Assembly (NCBI GenBank): GCA_030407315.1 | Contig: JALQPE010001999.1 | Coordinates: forward strand, 1-64,000 | Direction of reading: 5' to 3' | Source: Asparagopsis taxiformis | Lineage: Eukaryota; Rhodophyta; Florideophyceae; Bonnemaisoniales; Bonnemaisoniaceae | Length of the DNA: 64,000 nucleotides | Part shown: in pieces, positions 9,022-18,122 of the stretch | Layout of the letters: every line of letters begins with the position of its first letter | How positions within the stretch are numbered: the stretch's first letter is position 1 | Notes under the pieces: generated by a model | Database searches by the model: none | The model's input: the letters and a program-made list of their open reading frames with translations, nothing else | What the model was told of the DNA's origin: nothing | Translations under genes and position numbers: made by a program

Positions 9022-10420
9022 AAGAGCGAGTCTGATCACCAGTTCGCAAGAAAACATTCTGTGATTCATTTTCAACATGATACAAACAGATCTCGTCATG
9101 TCATGTTTCAATTGCCAATTGGACCATCTCTGTTGAAAGTTGGGACCTAGCAAGGTAATGAATGAATAACCGAGCGTGACGTTGACAGTGAAGCAGTAGG
9201 CTGAAATTATTGTTTGTCATATGACATGTTCAAGTTTTTGTGCCATGTACAATCAGGAAACGATAGAGAAGAAGTGCAATCGATTGAGGACAGATATGGG
9301 AGGTATTTCTCTTGACACCAGTGCGAAATGGTATTGCATCCAATGTATTATCTGTCTTCCAGTCTCTTTGTCAATGGCATCACTTCTAAACATGAGTTTG
9401 ACGCTGCGTAGAACACCATGTTTATCCAAAATCGACTCCATTTGATTTGGTGCAGATTTAGGGAGATATTTCTCATGACACCAATGCAAAATGATATTGC
9501 ATCGAATGCAATGCTTTCAATGCGCATTACCTGTCTTCCAGCTTCTTTGTCAATGACATTATTTCTAAACATAGGATTCCCATCGTGAATTACACCATAA
9601 CACATTTGTGAGTGAGTGAAACAACTTTATGTGATACTTCGATAAACACTTGGGATGTAATTTCACTGAGTAGATAGCTTGAACTAAACATGCATGTTGT
9701 CAATGGACAAATCCTGTGCCACGTTCGTGAATCACGTTCGATTGCTTTTGACAAGTTATCTCGGATGCATCTGCCCTGTCTCTCCAAGCTTGGGCCATAC
9801 CACGAGGAAAAGATTCTCATTACCTCCGGGCGCTATTCTGCTTTGTAGACTGTCAGAAATTCGTTCGCAATAAAATGCCCGACATTGATATCACATAGAC
9901 TAACAGCCTTACTCACACTTGGCAACCACTTGCACGCACACGATCAATTGTCTCCGTGTATCTCGTTCTCCCTATTTCCACCATCGACTGCTCATGATCT
10001 AGAACCCTTCAGCCGGACCTTAGCAACCCACTCTAGGGTTTCCTGTTGATGGAGAACAAGTCTGTAACGAACTGAAGCTGATGCCAGCAATGGCCAGCAT
10101 AAACTAGTGTATTCTAGACACTACAAGTTACACTAAGTTTACTCATATACTATAGGCTGCTAGAAAGTAACTTTCTGTTACGCCTAGAAGTATCTAGTTG
10201 GCTATGTCATCGAGTGATGTCATGATGGCATCATGTTAGATTTATTTTGATGACATAATTTTATTTAGATTAGTATTTTCTAGAATTAGTTCGACATCGA
10301 ACTACAATTCTATGGTGGGTATAAAAAGGCATGGTCAACTCCGGTCTTGGGGGATCGGAGGCATCATCGATCATTCAACGAAAACAACTACCACTCAGCT
10401 ATCCCGTATACACATTCGTT
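9022..10420. other. Intergenic, repeat-bearing, no gene
   Basis: No coding region is supported here. It contains a 163-bp-spaced direct duplication (listed separately). A TATA-like GGGTATAAAAAGGC near 10317-10329 is followed by a short C/A-rich stretch, which could be part of a solo LTR, but I cannot define its ends. Confidence 0.45.
9290..9597. repeat. Direct duplication, 163-bp period
   Basis: Sequence from about 9298 (GGGAGGTATTTCTCTTGACACC) recurs at 9461 (GGGAGATATTTCTCATGACACC). It stays alignable through CTGTCTTCCAG...TTTGTCAATG...TTCTAAACAT and ends near the ACACCAT motifs at 9413 and 9592. The second copy carries a short insertion. Neither copy is clearly coding. Confidence 0.75.
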
Positions 10421-11190
10421 TCAAAGTCGTCCCTTTCCAGAAGTTTGATCGTAGCACGTGTCTGTATTGCTCTTCATTTCTATACTGGCTTGTCTATCGG
10501 TGATAATGATTATATTGTTGAGGTCATCCGAATGTGCTCCACGTGCTCCAGCTTCAAGTCTGTTATTGTCAACTTGCTTCAACATGTTATATTTCGTAAA
10601 CTTCCCGGTAGGACTATTCCAAACTAGGGCCAACGTAGCGTGTCTATGCAGGAAAACAGCATATACTCTCACATATCCTAGCAGTGTATATTCTCTCGGG
10701 ACGAACGCAGGTCGATGTTTCATATACTGAGTATTGTGCTCACTAAAGAAATGTTCCACCTGCATATACCTCCTGCAACTGTGGCGAGGGTCTAGAATGT
10801 CATAAGACGATGTAGTGCAATTGTTGCCCGCAAGGCCACCCAGTGATAGGTGTTGGGGGAGATCACAATGGAGCTGTGTTGAATGTCTCCTCTCTATATC
10901 GCTTCGCCGAACAACGGGCCGAGTGCGCCGGTCCAATATAAAGAAGCCCAGGATCTTTTGTGGAGAGATGCACAGCAGCAAAAGAATCAAAGTTGCTGAA
11001 ACCTAGGTCGCTGTATACATTTGTGTTGCGTGGTTGTCTAATGATGACGCCCATCCTCACTGGACTTCGAGCACCGTCATGTGCGGGGGTAATGGGATAT
11101 ATGATATTGGGGAAAATGGACACGGAGTATCTGATTTCACGGATAGTCTGTGAGAAATCGGAAGCGGATTCATGTCCTCAACGCCATCAT
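10421..11190 (-). pseudogene. Decayed ORF of unknown function
   Basis: Two overlapping minus-strand frames read like one interrupted protein. The upstream one (11123 down to 10863, and open back to about 11183) contains IIYPITPAHDGARSPVRMG and SDLGFSNFDSFAAVH. The downstream one (10421-10900) contains LVWNSPTGKFTKYNMLKQ and ARGAHSDDLNNIIIITDRQ. They overlap near 10870 with a one-base shift. The composition is protein-like rather than random, but I do not recognise the family. It could be a mobile-element passenger or a degraded cellular gene. Confidence 0.35.
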
Positions 11191-11434
11191 TAAGCCCGCT
11201 TCCACACTATCTCCGTCATCTACGCAGCACAATCACGACTAAATGACCCGCCATATGCCTAGGTAGGGTTTCATGTGGCATGCAATTGCACTAACGTTTG
11301 GAGAAGATGGCTGCGAGATGGAATGACACTTCTATTTAAACAAGCGACAGGGCATCGTGAGATAATTTAACCCTTTGTAGAGGGATCTACTGTATTTTAG
11401 ATCAGCTTGTGTACTGTACCATATTTTACAATAC
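11191..11434. other. Spacer before MnmC2-like gene
   Basis: No gene seen. The right end is AT-rich with short TACTGTAC-type repeats that run into the duplicated upstream region. Confidence 0.4.
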
Positions 11435-11737
11435 AATACTTTACTGTACTGTATCTCCTCAGTTGATCTTTACTGGTACTGCCCGAGGCACCGACGACGT
11501 CCTGCCATTTCCCATCCGCGTACGTTGTCAGCGCGACCTGCACAAGCGTGCGCCAAGTTGGGATGAATCCACGATACAACGCACGTCAATGCTTGCCAAG
11601 CACACAAAATGTGTACGACCGGGGCATCAATTGCAACAAGCCATTAAAACGCGTGCGAGCACCAAGCGACGCCATCTGTTTCCGGGCGCCGCAACAACTA
11701 ACTCGAGCGCTGCACACGACGGCACGCGTGTCCTCAG
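11435..11737 (+). repeat. Upstream region and presequence, duplicated at 7640
   Basis: This interval includes about 130 bp of leader and the first ~58 codons of the FAD oxidoreductase gene. It matches 7640-7938 with an offset of about 3,798 bp, identical over 85 bp (11521-11605). Confidence 0.85.
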
Positions 11738-13038
11738 CAAACCTGACGATCCGGCATTTTGCGCCGAAAACCAAGCGTGTAAAAACGGTGAAACAAATCG
11801 TAGCCGCGCACGGCCATGCGTTGCCGCAGAAGATCGCGATTGTCGGCGGTGGTCTGGCCGGTCTTTCCGTCGCGTATCATCTGCTGCATTCGACGGCACG
11901 ATATGCGAAGAAGCGACAATTTGACGCCACAACGCTTTCCGTGACGATATTCGACGCGCAATTGCCGGGCGAGGGCGGCGCATCTGCAGCGGCGGCGGGT
12001 CTACTGCATCCTTTTACGCCGCGCGCGAAGAAAAAGGTCTGGAAGGCGGATAGCTCCATGGCGGCGGCGTTGGATCTGCTGGAAGTTGTGCAGACGCGCT
12101 CGGAGAAACGCGTGGCGAAGGAATGCGGACTGTTGAGATTGGCGCTGTCGGAGAAGATGGAGGTGGACTTTCAACAGGCTGCGAATCGATTTGCGAAGGA
12201 TATCGAGTTTTTGAACGCGGATCAAGTGCAGCAGAGATGTCCGGGCGCGAATTATGTACCCGGTGTGTTTATTCGGAACGCTGTGGTGGTCGATACACGC
12301 AATTATTTGCGACTGCTGTGGAAGGTTTGCGAGGACACGCAGAGAGCTTCGTGGAGACGGGAGAAGGTATGTGATGTGAAGGCGCTTTTGAAAAGCGGAA
12401 GGGTTGGTGATGAGGATGGGTTGTTTGATACGGTTGTGCTGTGTGCTGGCGTGGCGTTGAAGCAGTTTTCGGAATTGGATCATGTGCCGTTGACTGCGTG
12501 TCGTGGACAAAATGTGGTGTTGGAGAGGGAGGCTGGTAGTGATGGATTGAACGTCCCGTTGATATCTGGAAAGTATGTCGTTCCAGACTATTTCAGCGGT
12601 GACACTGGGAAGGAATCGGGCACGTCAACTTGCAAGGAGCGCATGATCGGCGGCGCGACGTTTGAGTATAAAGACGATGGGGAAACAGAAGAAGAGTATC
12701 TGAATGCGTCGTGTAAAAAGGATGCCAGCAGGGCAATTGGCGAACTGGAAGAACCACTTCACAAACTGATGCCATATTTATATGACGACTGGAAAGTGGT
12801 GGACACTATATCAGGCACGAGAGCGCTACCGCCTCGTTCCGAGGCGGGGTCGATTCCGATCGCAGTTGAAATTGACGCAAGGCAGAAAGACGTGTCGTGC
12901 TGGCTGTTTACGGGTCTCGGATCGCGCGGCTTACTACATCATTCGTACATCGGCAAGATGGTCGCCAGGGCTATCGTGGCCGGCAACGACAAATTGATAC
13001 CTGTCGAAGCGCGCCGATTCAATGTCTCATTACTCTAA
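11563..13038 (+). CDS. FAD oxidoreductase, MnmC2-like (DAO family)
   Basis: The product has 491 residues. Residues 1-60 are arginine-rich and nearly free of acids (ending RALHTTARVSS), a likely organellar presequence. The Rossmann motif IVGGGLAGLS lies at about 94-103, then GEGGASAAAAGLLHPF. Near the C-terminus are ISGTRALPPRSEAGSIPI and WLFTGLGSRGL, the signature of the C-terminal FAD domain of bacterial MnmC, which demodifies cmnm5(s2)U to nm5(s2)U in tRNA wobble uridine. The MnmC methyltransferase domain is absent. Glycine-oxidase-like or other amine-oxidase activity remains possible. The start is the first ATG; the frame is open for a few codons upstream without another ATG. It shares its 5' end with the fragment at 7640. 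MnmG, which acts upstream in the same tRNA pathway, is at 57577-59568. Confidence 0.8.
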   Translation: MNPRYNARQCLPSTQNVYDRGINCNKPLKRVRAPSDAICFRAPQQLTRALHTTARVSSANLTIRHFAPKTKRVKTVKQIVAAHGHALPQKIAIVGGGLAGLSVAYHLLHSTARYAKKRQFDATTLSVTIFDAQLPGEGGASAAAAGLLHPFTPRAKKKVWKADSSMAAALDLLEVVQTRSEKRVAKECGLLRLALSEKMEVDFQQAANRFAKDIEFLNADQVQQRCPGANYVPGVFIRNAVVVDTRNYLRLLWKVCEDTQRASWRREKVCDVKALLKSGRVGDEDGLFDTVVLCAGVALKQFSELDHVPLTACRGQNVVLEREAGSDGLNVPLISGKYVVPDYFSGDTGKESGTSTCKERMIGGATFEYKDDGETEEEYLNASCKKDASRAIGELEEPLHKLMPYLYDDWKVVDTISGTRALPPRSEAGSIPIAVEIDARQKDVSCWLFTGLGSRGLLHHSYIGKMVARAIVAGNDKLIPVEARRFNVSLL

Positions 13039-13201
13039 AGTCCGTACAGTACAAATTGCCAAAAAAGGACATCTCGTCAATTGCATACACCAAGTCTTCT
13101 CGACGACGTCCCCACCACCGACCGTCCGCACCCGCCATGTCTCCCGCACCATAGTCGTCTCTCCCACGCGCACAACCGTCGATCCCGATTCAACTCGCAC
13201 C

Positions 13202-14158
13202 ATGTACACACCGCCCGCAACCAAGCAAGCAATCCTCGCCATAGTCCTCCTCCTCCTAACCGTCCATCTCTCCACCAACATCCCCAACCCGATTTTCCCG
13301 CCCGTCTGCCGTCGCCAAAACCGCCTACACGCCGCCCTTCTGCACGCGCTATTCCACGCCCCCTCCGACCCGTCCGCGCCGCACATCCGCACCATTCAAA
13401 CCCTCTCCGCGCACATCAACCGTCTACGCCCCAACCGCTGCCGTCTGCAACTAACGCCGCGCCAGCGTCGCCGTCTATCCTCGTCGCCGCTGCTCTCGCC
13501 GCTCCTGTACGCGCTGGCACTGGCGACGACGCCGACAAAAACCGCCGTGGAATACTCGACCGCGCGCTCGATCTCCGCCGAGCCGCTCGCGCCCCTCCTC
13601 CACCATTCGTGGCAACTGGCGTCCGTGCACGCCAATTGGAGCTCGTTCAACGCCGCGCGTCGCTTCTACGCCGACTATGCGCTCCCGTCCCGCGTGCGCC
13701 CGCACGTGCTGGAGACGGCCGGCTCCATCGAGCAGACCGTTATCACCGCAGCGCTCGCGGGCGTCGTGGACGTGCTTGCCGATCTCTCCGGCGATCTCGA
13801 CGTCGTGTCCTCCCTACGCACGAGCGCGCTGCGTCCGCGCGTGTTCGCGTCCGCCTTTGCGCACTTCTGGGGCGCCGATGTGGACGCCGTGCGCACAGAT
13901 GTGTTTGGTAGCGGCGCATCGGTCAGTCTCGCTGCCGTTGCACGTGTCGCCGCCGTCGCGCAGTATAGACTCGTGCTCTGCGTCCCGGATTATGCCGTGT
14001 TTGTCGACGCGCGACTCGGCGTCGCTGATCGTGTGTTGCCGAAAGTGGATGTTGCGGAATGCTTCGCGGCCGTCGCGCTCGACCGCGAGACTAGACGCGA
14101 TTTGGAGGCGAGATGGGATGTCGCGCAGGGCGAGAATTGGACCTTTATTGGCGTCTAG
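13202..14158 (+). CDS. Unknown protein with N-terminal membrane anchor
   Basis: The predicted protein has 318 residues from the ATG at 13202. The frame is open back to an ATG at 13022 that overlaps the previous gene's stop, but 13202 starts directly before a hydrophobic segment (AILAIVLLLLTVHL) that fits a signal anchor. The rest is Ala/Arg-rich and helical, with no motif I recognise. The C-terminal half (residues about 140-318) is more ordered in composition. It follows the MnmC2-like gene by 163 bp on the same strand. Its TAG stop overlaps the TAG of the convergent deaminase gene in one CTAG. High GC and a long uninterrupted frame support a real gene; the function is unknown. Confidence 0.6.
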   Translation: MYTPPATKQAILAIVLLLLTVHLSTNIPNPIFPPVCRRQNRLHAALLHALFHAPSDPSAPHIRTIQTLSAHINRLRPNRCRLQLTPRQRRRLSSSPLLSPLLYALALATTPTKTAVEYSTARSISAEPLAPLLHHSWQLASVHANWSSFNAARRFYADYALPSRVRPHVLETAGSIEQTVITAALAGVVDVLADLSGDLDVVSSLRTSALRPRVFASAFAHFWGADVDAVRTDVFGSGASVSLAAVARVAAVAQYRLVLCVPDYAVFVDARLGVADRVLPKVDVAECFAAVALDRETRRDLEARWDVAQGENWTFIGV

Positions 14159-14744
14159 TAGAGGGTAAGCTTTTGTTCGCGCAGTTTTTGTTGGTATATG
14201 CGGAAGGGTTTGGTGGAATCGCAATGTTCCTCGCGGATGAATTGGCACTTTTCAACGTCGGTTTCGCCGCGAATGGCGTCGTACAAAAACTTGTCGTCAA
14301 AGCCGACGTCTGCCGCGTCGCTTGCGATTGCGGAGTAGATGCAGCGGGGCAGTTTGGCCCAGTGGATGGCGGAGAAGCACATGGGACATGGTTGGCAGGA
14401 GGAGAAGATTACGCAGTCGTGTAGGGAGAAGCGTCCGAGTGCTTTACATGCGGCGCGGATTGCGACTACTTCGGCGTGTGCGGTCGGGTCGTTTGTTCGC
14501 AGCACTCGGTTGTGACCGCGCGAGATGATTTCTCCGTTTCGAACGACTAGAGCACCGAAAGGCCCGCCATCGCCAGCCTGCATGCCTGCCGCAAGCGTTG
14601 TGTTCGTTGAATGGTTAGTTTGCTATTGATGGATGGATGGATGAATACGGGTCGAATGGAGGGTGTACATGACTGGATACCTATTTTTGCTTCTTCTAGC
14701 GCGAGTTTCATGAAGTCCATGTCAGTCTGCGGTGCGTTGGTCAT
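14155..14744 (-). CDS. Guanine deaminase-like (GuaD type), two exons
   Basis: Exon 1 is 14744-14681 and exon 2 is 14585-14155, joined across a 95-nt intron (14680-14586, GTATCC...CGGCAG). Splicing gives 164 residues reading EEAKIG|MQAGDGGPFGAL, the uninterrupted N-terminal pattern of this family. Zinc-site motifs are HAE (His58, Glu60) and PCPMC (Cys88, Cys91). The family's C-terminal segment GFDDKFLYDAI is present. The enzyme would hydrolyse guanine to xanthine and ammonia in purine salvage, probably in the cytosol as no presequence is seen. Related nucleoside or tRNA deaminases share the zinc motifs, but GFDD...IY favours the GuaD group. It is convergent and overlapping with the unknown gene on the other strand. 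Confidence 0.85.
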
Positions 14745-14895
14745 GATGGAAAGCGGTGTGTTTTGTCGTTGCAAATGATTTGGGAAGGAGAGACTCCAGA
14801 GTGGAAGAGAAGCAATAGACGATGTGCCGATATCACGCGGATGAGAAATGATGCCATATGGATGCAGGCCAATTAAGAGGTGACAAGTGCAAGTG

Positions 14896-16908
14896 TTACG
14901 TATTGACGTGTTGCATCATTTTCCATTTGCGTGCCGCTTGCAGGATCTTCAATTGCGGTCGTTCGACAACTTCCTCACCAAATACATATTCCACGTACTC
15001 CTCCCAACCATCCGCTCCCTCAACCGCTCTCTTCCTCCGAATCCTCTTCGCCCGTAGTTTCTCCACTTCCCCACCGTCTCCTCGTTGTTTCTCCCACTCA
15101 AACCAATCTTCCACAAGCTCTGCGCGCTCTGCCCGTGCCTTTTCATCCTCTCTTCTCGTCATCATCCGATCCTTCAGCGCCTCGTGCCCTCTTCTGTACA
15201 CCTTTCGCGTCTCAGAGTCAGAAACACCATCCATATAATCGGCATACATCTTCCATACCCGCTTCTCAGCGCACACCTTTAAATATCTTTCAAACACATC
15301 CACAACCTTGCTTGAATCCCCACCAGCAATCTCCAATTCGATAAACGCCTGCCAAACATCAGCTCTTCCCTCCAATCCATCAATCCCGACCCCGATTTCC
15401 AGAATTCTTCGAGCGCGCCCAAACTCCAGTAATTCCTTCTCCATTCCAGCAAACCTCACGTAGATTTCTCCCACTGTCGCATTTCGCTCCAGCCAAACTG
15501 CATACAATTGCCTCGCTCGCTCAGTTTCACATAAACCAATCTCAATCTCGATATATGCCTGATATAAACTGTGTTTCTCTGGCATAACTCCCAACCCCCT
15601 CCCGAGTAATCGTCTTGCCGCTGCAACATCTCCGCGTCGAATTTCGAGCTTGGCAGCAAGCAACCAAACCTTTCCAAACGAAAAAGCCTTGCCCGACATG
15701 ACAGCTATACATCTCTTATATACATCAGCCGCACGTCCCAATTCTCCGCACGTCAATTCCTCCCAGGTCGCATACCCGATCCACAAGTATATATACTTGC
15801 CCCACCCGCTCTTTGTCGCAACAAGCGGCACCTTTTCCACCGCCCTCTCATAGCAGTCCCGCATCCTCTCCTTGTCCCCGTTTTCTTCTTCAAGCTGCAA
15901 TAAATCAAACCATGTGTCATAGTCATGACTATTCCCTCGTAAAACCTCTTCAAACGCATTGCGTCGCTTGCTAATAATAATTTCCTCGACCGCTCCGCCT
16001 TCCTGCTTTTCGAAACGCGCAAACTCTCTACGTACCTCCTCACTATCCGTCTGTGCCATCGCAAACTGATAAATACCGCGCGCACGCTCCGTCTGCTGTC
16101 TCCTCTCTTCAAACTTTGCAAACGAAACGAAAAACCTCGCATCGATCCCTGAAGGTGGAACAGCATCCGACGCGCGTTCAAACACCGATCGCGCACGCGC
16201 CAACTCACCCTGTCGCTCTTCAAATTTCGCAAACTTGACCCAGTTTGCCGCGCCTCCATGCTCCTTGACGAGCCGCTCATAAACTGTGCGCGCATTTGCA
16301 ACCTGCCCATGCCGCAACTCGAACCGGATGTTCGCGAAATACGCGGTAGAATCCGGCAGCCATTTCAGCCAGCGTCCAAATATCAAGCGCGCAAGCTCGA
16401 CCTTTCCCAGCATCTCCTCCATGTGAATGTACTTGAGCCAAATCTGGTCGACGCGCGGCAGCAACGCCACCGCACGGTCAAATACGTTGCGCGCGTGATT
16501 GATAAACCGGTGTCGCATCTCCATTTCAGCGTAGCCCAACCAGATGGCGGGCGCGCGATAGTCGTTATCGATTGCTCGTTCCCAGATGGACCTTGCGCGT
16601 ACAAATTCTTCCTGGGATTCTTCCCAGCGCGCATATCGCATCCAAAGTGGCACGTGGCCGCGGTTGCGTACTATGCGCATTTCGTACTGCTGACGCTCCG
16701 TTCTCTGATACTCTTCCAGTTCCTCCGCGTCCGCAATGCGCTGCATGGGCTTTGCGGACGGCCCGGATTCTTTGTTCTCCCATGCTTCGCGTAACAGCTG
16801 CTCTGCAGTCACTTGGATTGGCGCAGGTGCTTTGTTCTTTACGGCCCCGGCTTTTACTCGCCGCATATGCGATGGTCTGTCGTCCATTGCGGAGTTGGGT
16901 GTGGACAT
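14896..16908 (-). CDS. CLF1: Splicing factor CLF1/Crooked neck (HAT repeats)
   Basis: The product has 670 residues, the usual length for Clf1/Syf3/CRNKL1. It starts MSTPNSAMDDRPSHMRRVKAGAVKNK; the open frame extends upstream only to a GTG. Residues about 35-650 are successive HAT (half-a-TPR) repeats with the W/Y...A.xE...R pattern, for example WLGYAEMEMRHR, WLKYIHMEEM and WVKFAKFEERQGE, including the family-typical QLLREAWE and RAxxIWERAI blocks. The protein is a scaffold of the Prp19/NTC complex in the activated spliceosome. Its presence fits an organism that still has introns, as several neighbours do. The TsaE gene is divergent with a 283-bp gap. Confidence 0.95.
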   Translation of the reverse strand: MSTPNSAMDDRPSHMRRVKAGAVKNKAPAPIQVTAEQLLREAWENKESGPSAKPMQRIADAEELEEYQRTERQQYEMRIVRNRGHVPLWMRYARWEESQEEFVRARSIWERAIDNDYRAPAIWLGYAEMEMRHRFINHARNVFDRAVALLPRVDQIWLKYIHMEEMLGKVELARLIFGRWLKWLPDSTAYFANIRFELRHGQVANARTVYERLVKEHGGAANWVKFAKFEERQGELARARSVFERASDAVPPSGIDARFFVSFAKFEERRQQTERARGIYQFAMAQTDSEEVRREFARFEKQEGGAVEEIIISKRRNAFEEVLRGNSHDYDTWFDLLQLEEENGDKERMRDCYERAVEKVPLVATKSGWGKYIYLWIGYATWEELTCGELGRAADVYKRCIAVMSGKAFSFGKVWLLAAKLEIRRGDVAAARRLLGRGLGVMPEKHSLYQAYIEIEIGLCETERARQLYAVWLERNATVGEIYVRFAGMEKELLEFGRARRILEIGVGIDGLEGRADVWQAFIELEIAGGDSSKVVDVFERYLKVCAEKRVWKMYADYMDGVSDSETRKVYRRGHEALKDRMMTRREDEKARAERAELVEDWFEWEKQRGDGGEVEKLRAKRIRRKRAVEGADGWEEYVEYVFGEEVVERPQLKILQAARKWKMMQHVNT

Positions 16909-17191
16909 GATGATTGGGTGCGAATTGTTGCGTGGGTGTGACGACGAACGGAAATTCACCGACGGCGTCTGTAGAGCGATAGCTTCGGTCGGGTTCGCGG
17001 CTTATTTTATTTGAAATGCTCAAATTTAGAAGATCAAGCGTAGGCAGATCAATGCTGAGATCTAACACCGTCGTGGAACCAGGTCTTGGTGCTTTGTACT
17101 ATCCCAATCAGCCGGTGAACGCTACCAGATGTAGGTGCAGCCATTCGATTGATAGGAATTGATGAAACAGCCCTTCCAACACCGCTGAATT

Positions 17192-17983
17192 ATGCCCCAA
17201 TCTTCACACATGACTTGCACGCACGCCGCTTGGGTTGTGCGCACTTTACATGTGCGATTACAACCCAAGCAATTGAGCACTTGTCTTTCGTACCGCCGAA
17301 ATCTGCAATGGCGATTACCGCAGAGAGCCAGACGTTTCCTATGTACAGCACAAGCAAAGCCGAATGACGTGGCAATCGGCACGGGAAGAATCTGGCTACC
17401 GACACCAGATTCTACAGTTGCTCTCGGCGCACTTTTGGGACGTGACGCAAGAACATCTGACGTTCTTTTACTCCATGGTGAACTGGGAGCCGGAAAAACT
17501 GCTCTAGCAAGAGGATATATACAGGCTGCTAGGCAGAATGACAGTATTGAAGTCACGTCACCAACCTATCTACTAACAAATACTTATCCTCCCAACAAGG
17601 AGGAGGGAGTCTCCTGCGCCCCAACCATATACCACATGGACTTGTGGAGGTTGGAGGACGCGACAAGGCGCTCGATAGTTGATTTCGAAAAAGTTTTTGC
17701 ACAATCTATATCGCTGATAGAGTGGCCAGACAGGCTTCATGGAAACATTCCCAAAGATCGTCTGGACATCGAACTAGAGTATCCTCCAAAGATGACGTCG
17801 GAGATAGACGAATCCGACCCCTGGGGATTTGGTAGTGGTGACGCTGACGATATGAGCTCGTCAAGGGCTGGACGCTTTGCATCGTTGGTACCACATGGCG
17901 ACAGTTGGACTACAAGAGTGCGCAATATCCATAATTGTATGGATACTGACTCGGACGGTAACTTTGTGATCAAAGAGAAGTGA
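17192..17983 (+). CDS. TsaE: TsaE, organellar t6A tRNA modification ATPase
   Basis: The product has 263 residues. An N-terminal extension of about 55 basic residues (RRNLQWRLPQRARRF) suggests import into mitochondrion or plastid. The domain starts near residue 63 and contains Walker A GELGAGKT (96-103), the SPTYLLTNTY segment, YHMDLWRL and ISLIEWPDRL, all typical of the YjeE/TsaE family. In bacteria TsaE is an ATPase that works with TsaB and TsaD to form threonylcarbamoyl-adenosine 37 in ANN-decoding tRNAs. The C-terminal tail of about 60 residues is longer than in bacteria and low in complexity. It is convergent with the OCRL-like gene, with a 139-bp gap. Confidence 0.92.
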   Translation: MPQSSHMTCTHAAWVVRTLHVRLQPKQLSTCLSYRRNLQWRLPQRARRFLCTAQAKPNDVAIGTGRIWLPTPDSTVALGALLGRDARTSDVLLLHGELGAGKTALARGYIQAARQNDSIEVTSPTYLLTNTYPPNKEEGVSCAPTIYHMDLWRLEDATRRSIVDFEKVFAQSISLIEWPDRLHGNIPKDRLDIELEYPPKMTSEIDESDPWGFGSGDADDMSSSRAGRFASLVPHGDSWTTRVRNIHNCMDTDSDGNFVIKEK

Positions 17984-18122
17984 CGCTCCGTGCAATGTCA
18001 CTGGCCTCGCCTCTGCGATAATTTTTTTATGAGTGCCGTTCACCAATTAGCAGGGTGACCTTAGCCAGCGGTGCCCTATCATCGCCATTCACTTCCAACT
18101 CCATTCCATGGTGTTTATATAA

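Noticed and set aside
10234..10583. Possible solo LTR around the TATA-like box at 10317-10329
   Set aside because: TG and CA ends can be chosen in several ways, with no convincing inverted ends or target-site duplication.
11409..11924. A 171-codon frame at the MnmC2-like gene start
   Set aside because: It overlaps the presequence in another frame and ends inside the conserved Rossmann region. The 7640 copy conserves the other frame's start.
13081..13911. A 276-codon plus-strand frame
   Set aside because: It is an Arg/Pro/His-rich alternative frame of the GC-rich gene at 13202-14158, typical of a shadow.
11563..14158. Operon-like pair: MnmC2-like gene and the following unknown gene
   Set aside because: The overlap exists only if the ATG at 13022 is used. 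The signal-anchor ATG at 13202 gives an ordinary gap, and polycistrons are not expected here.
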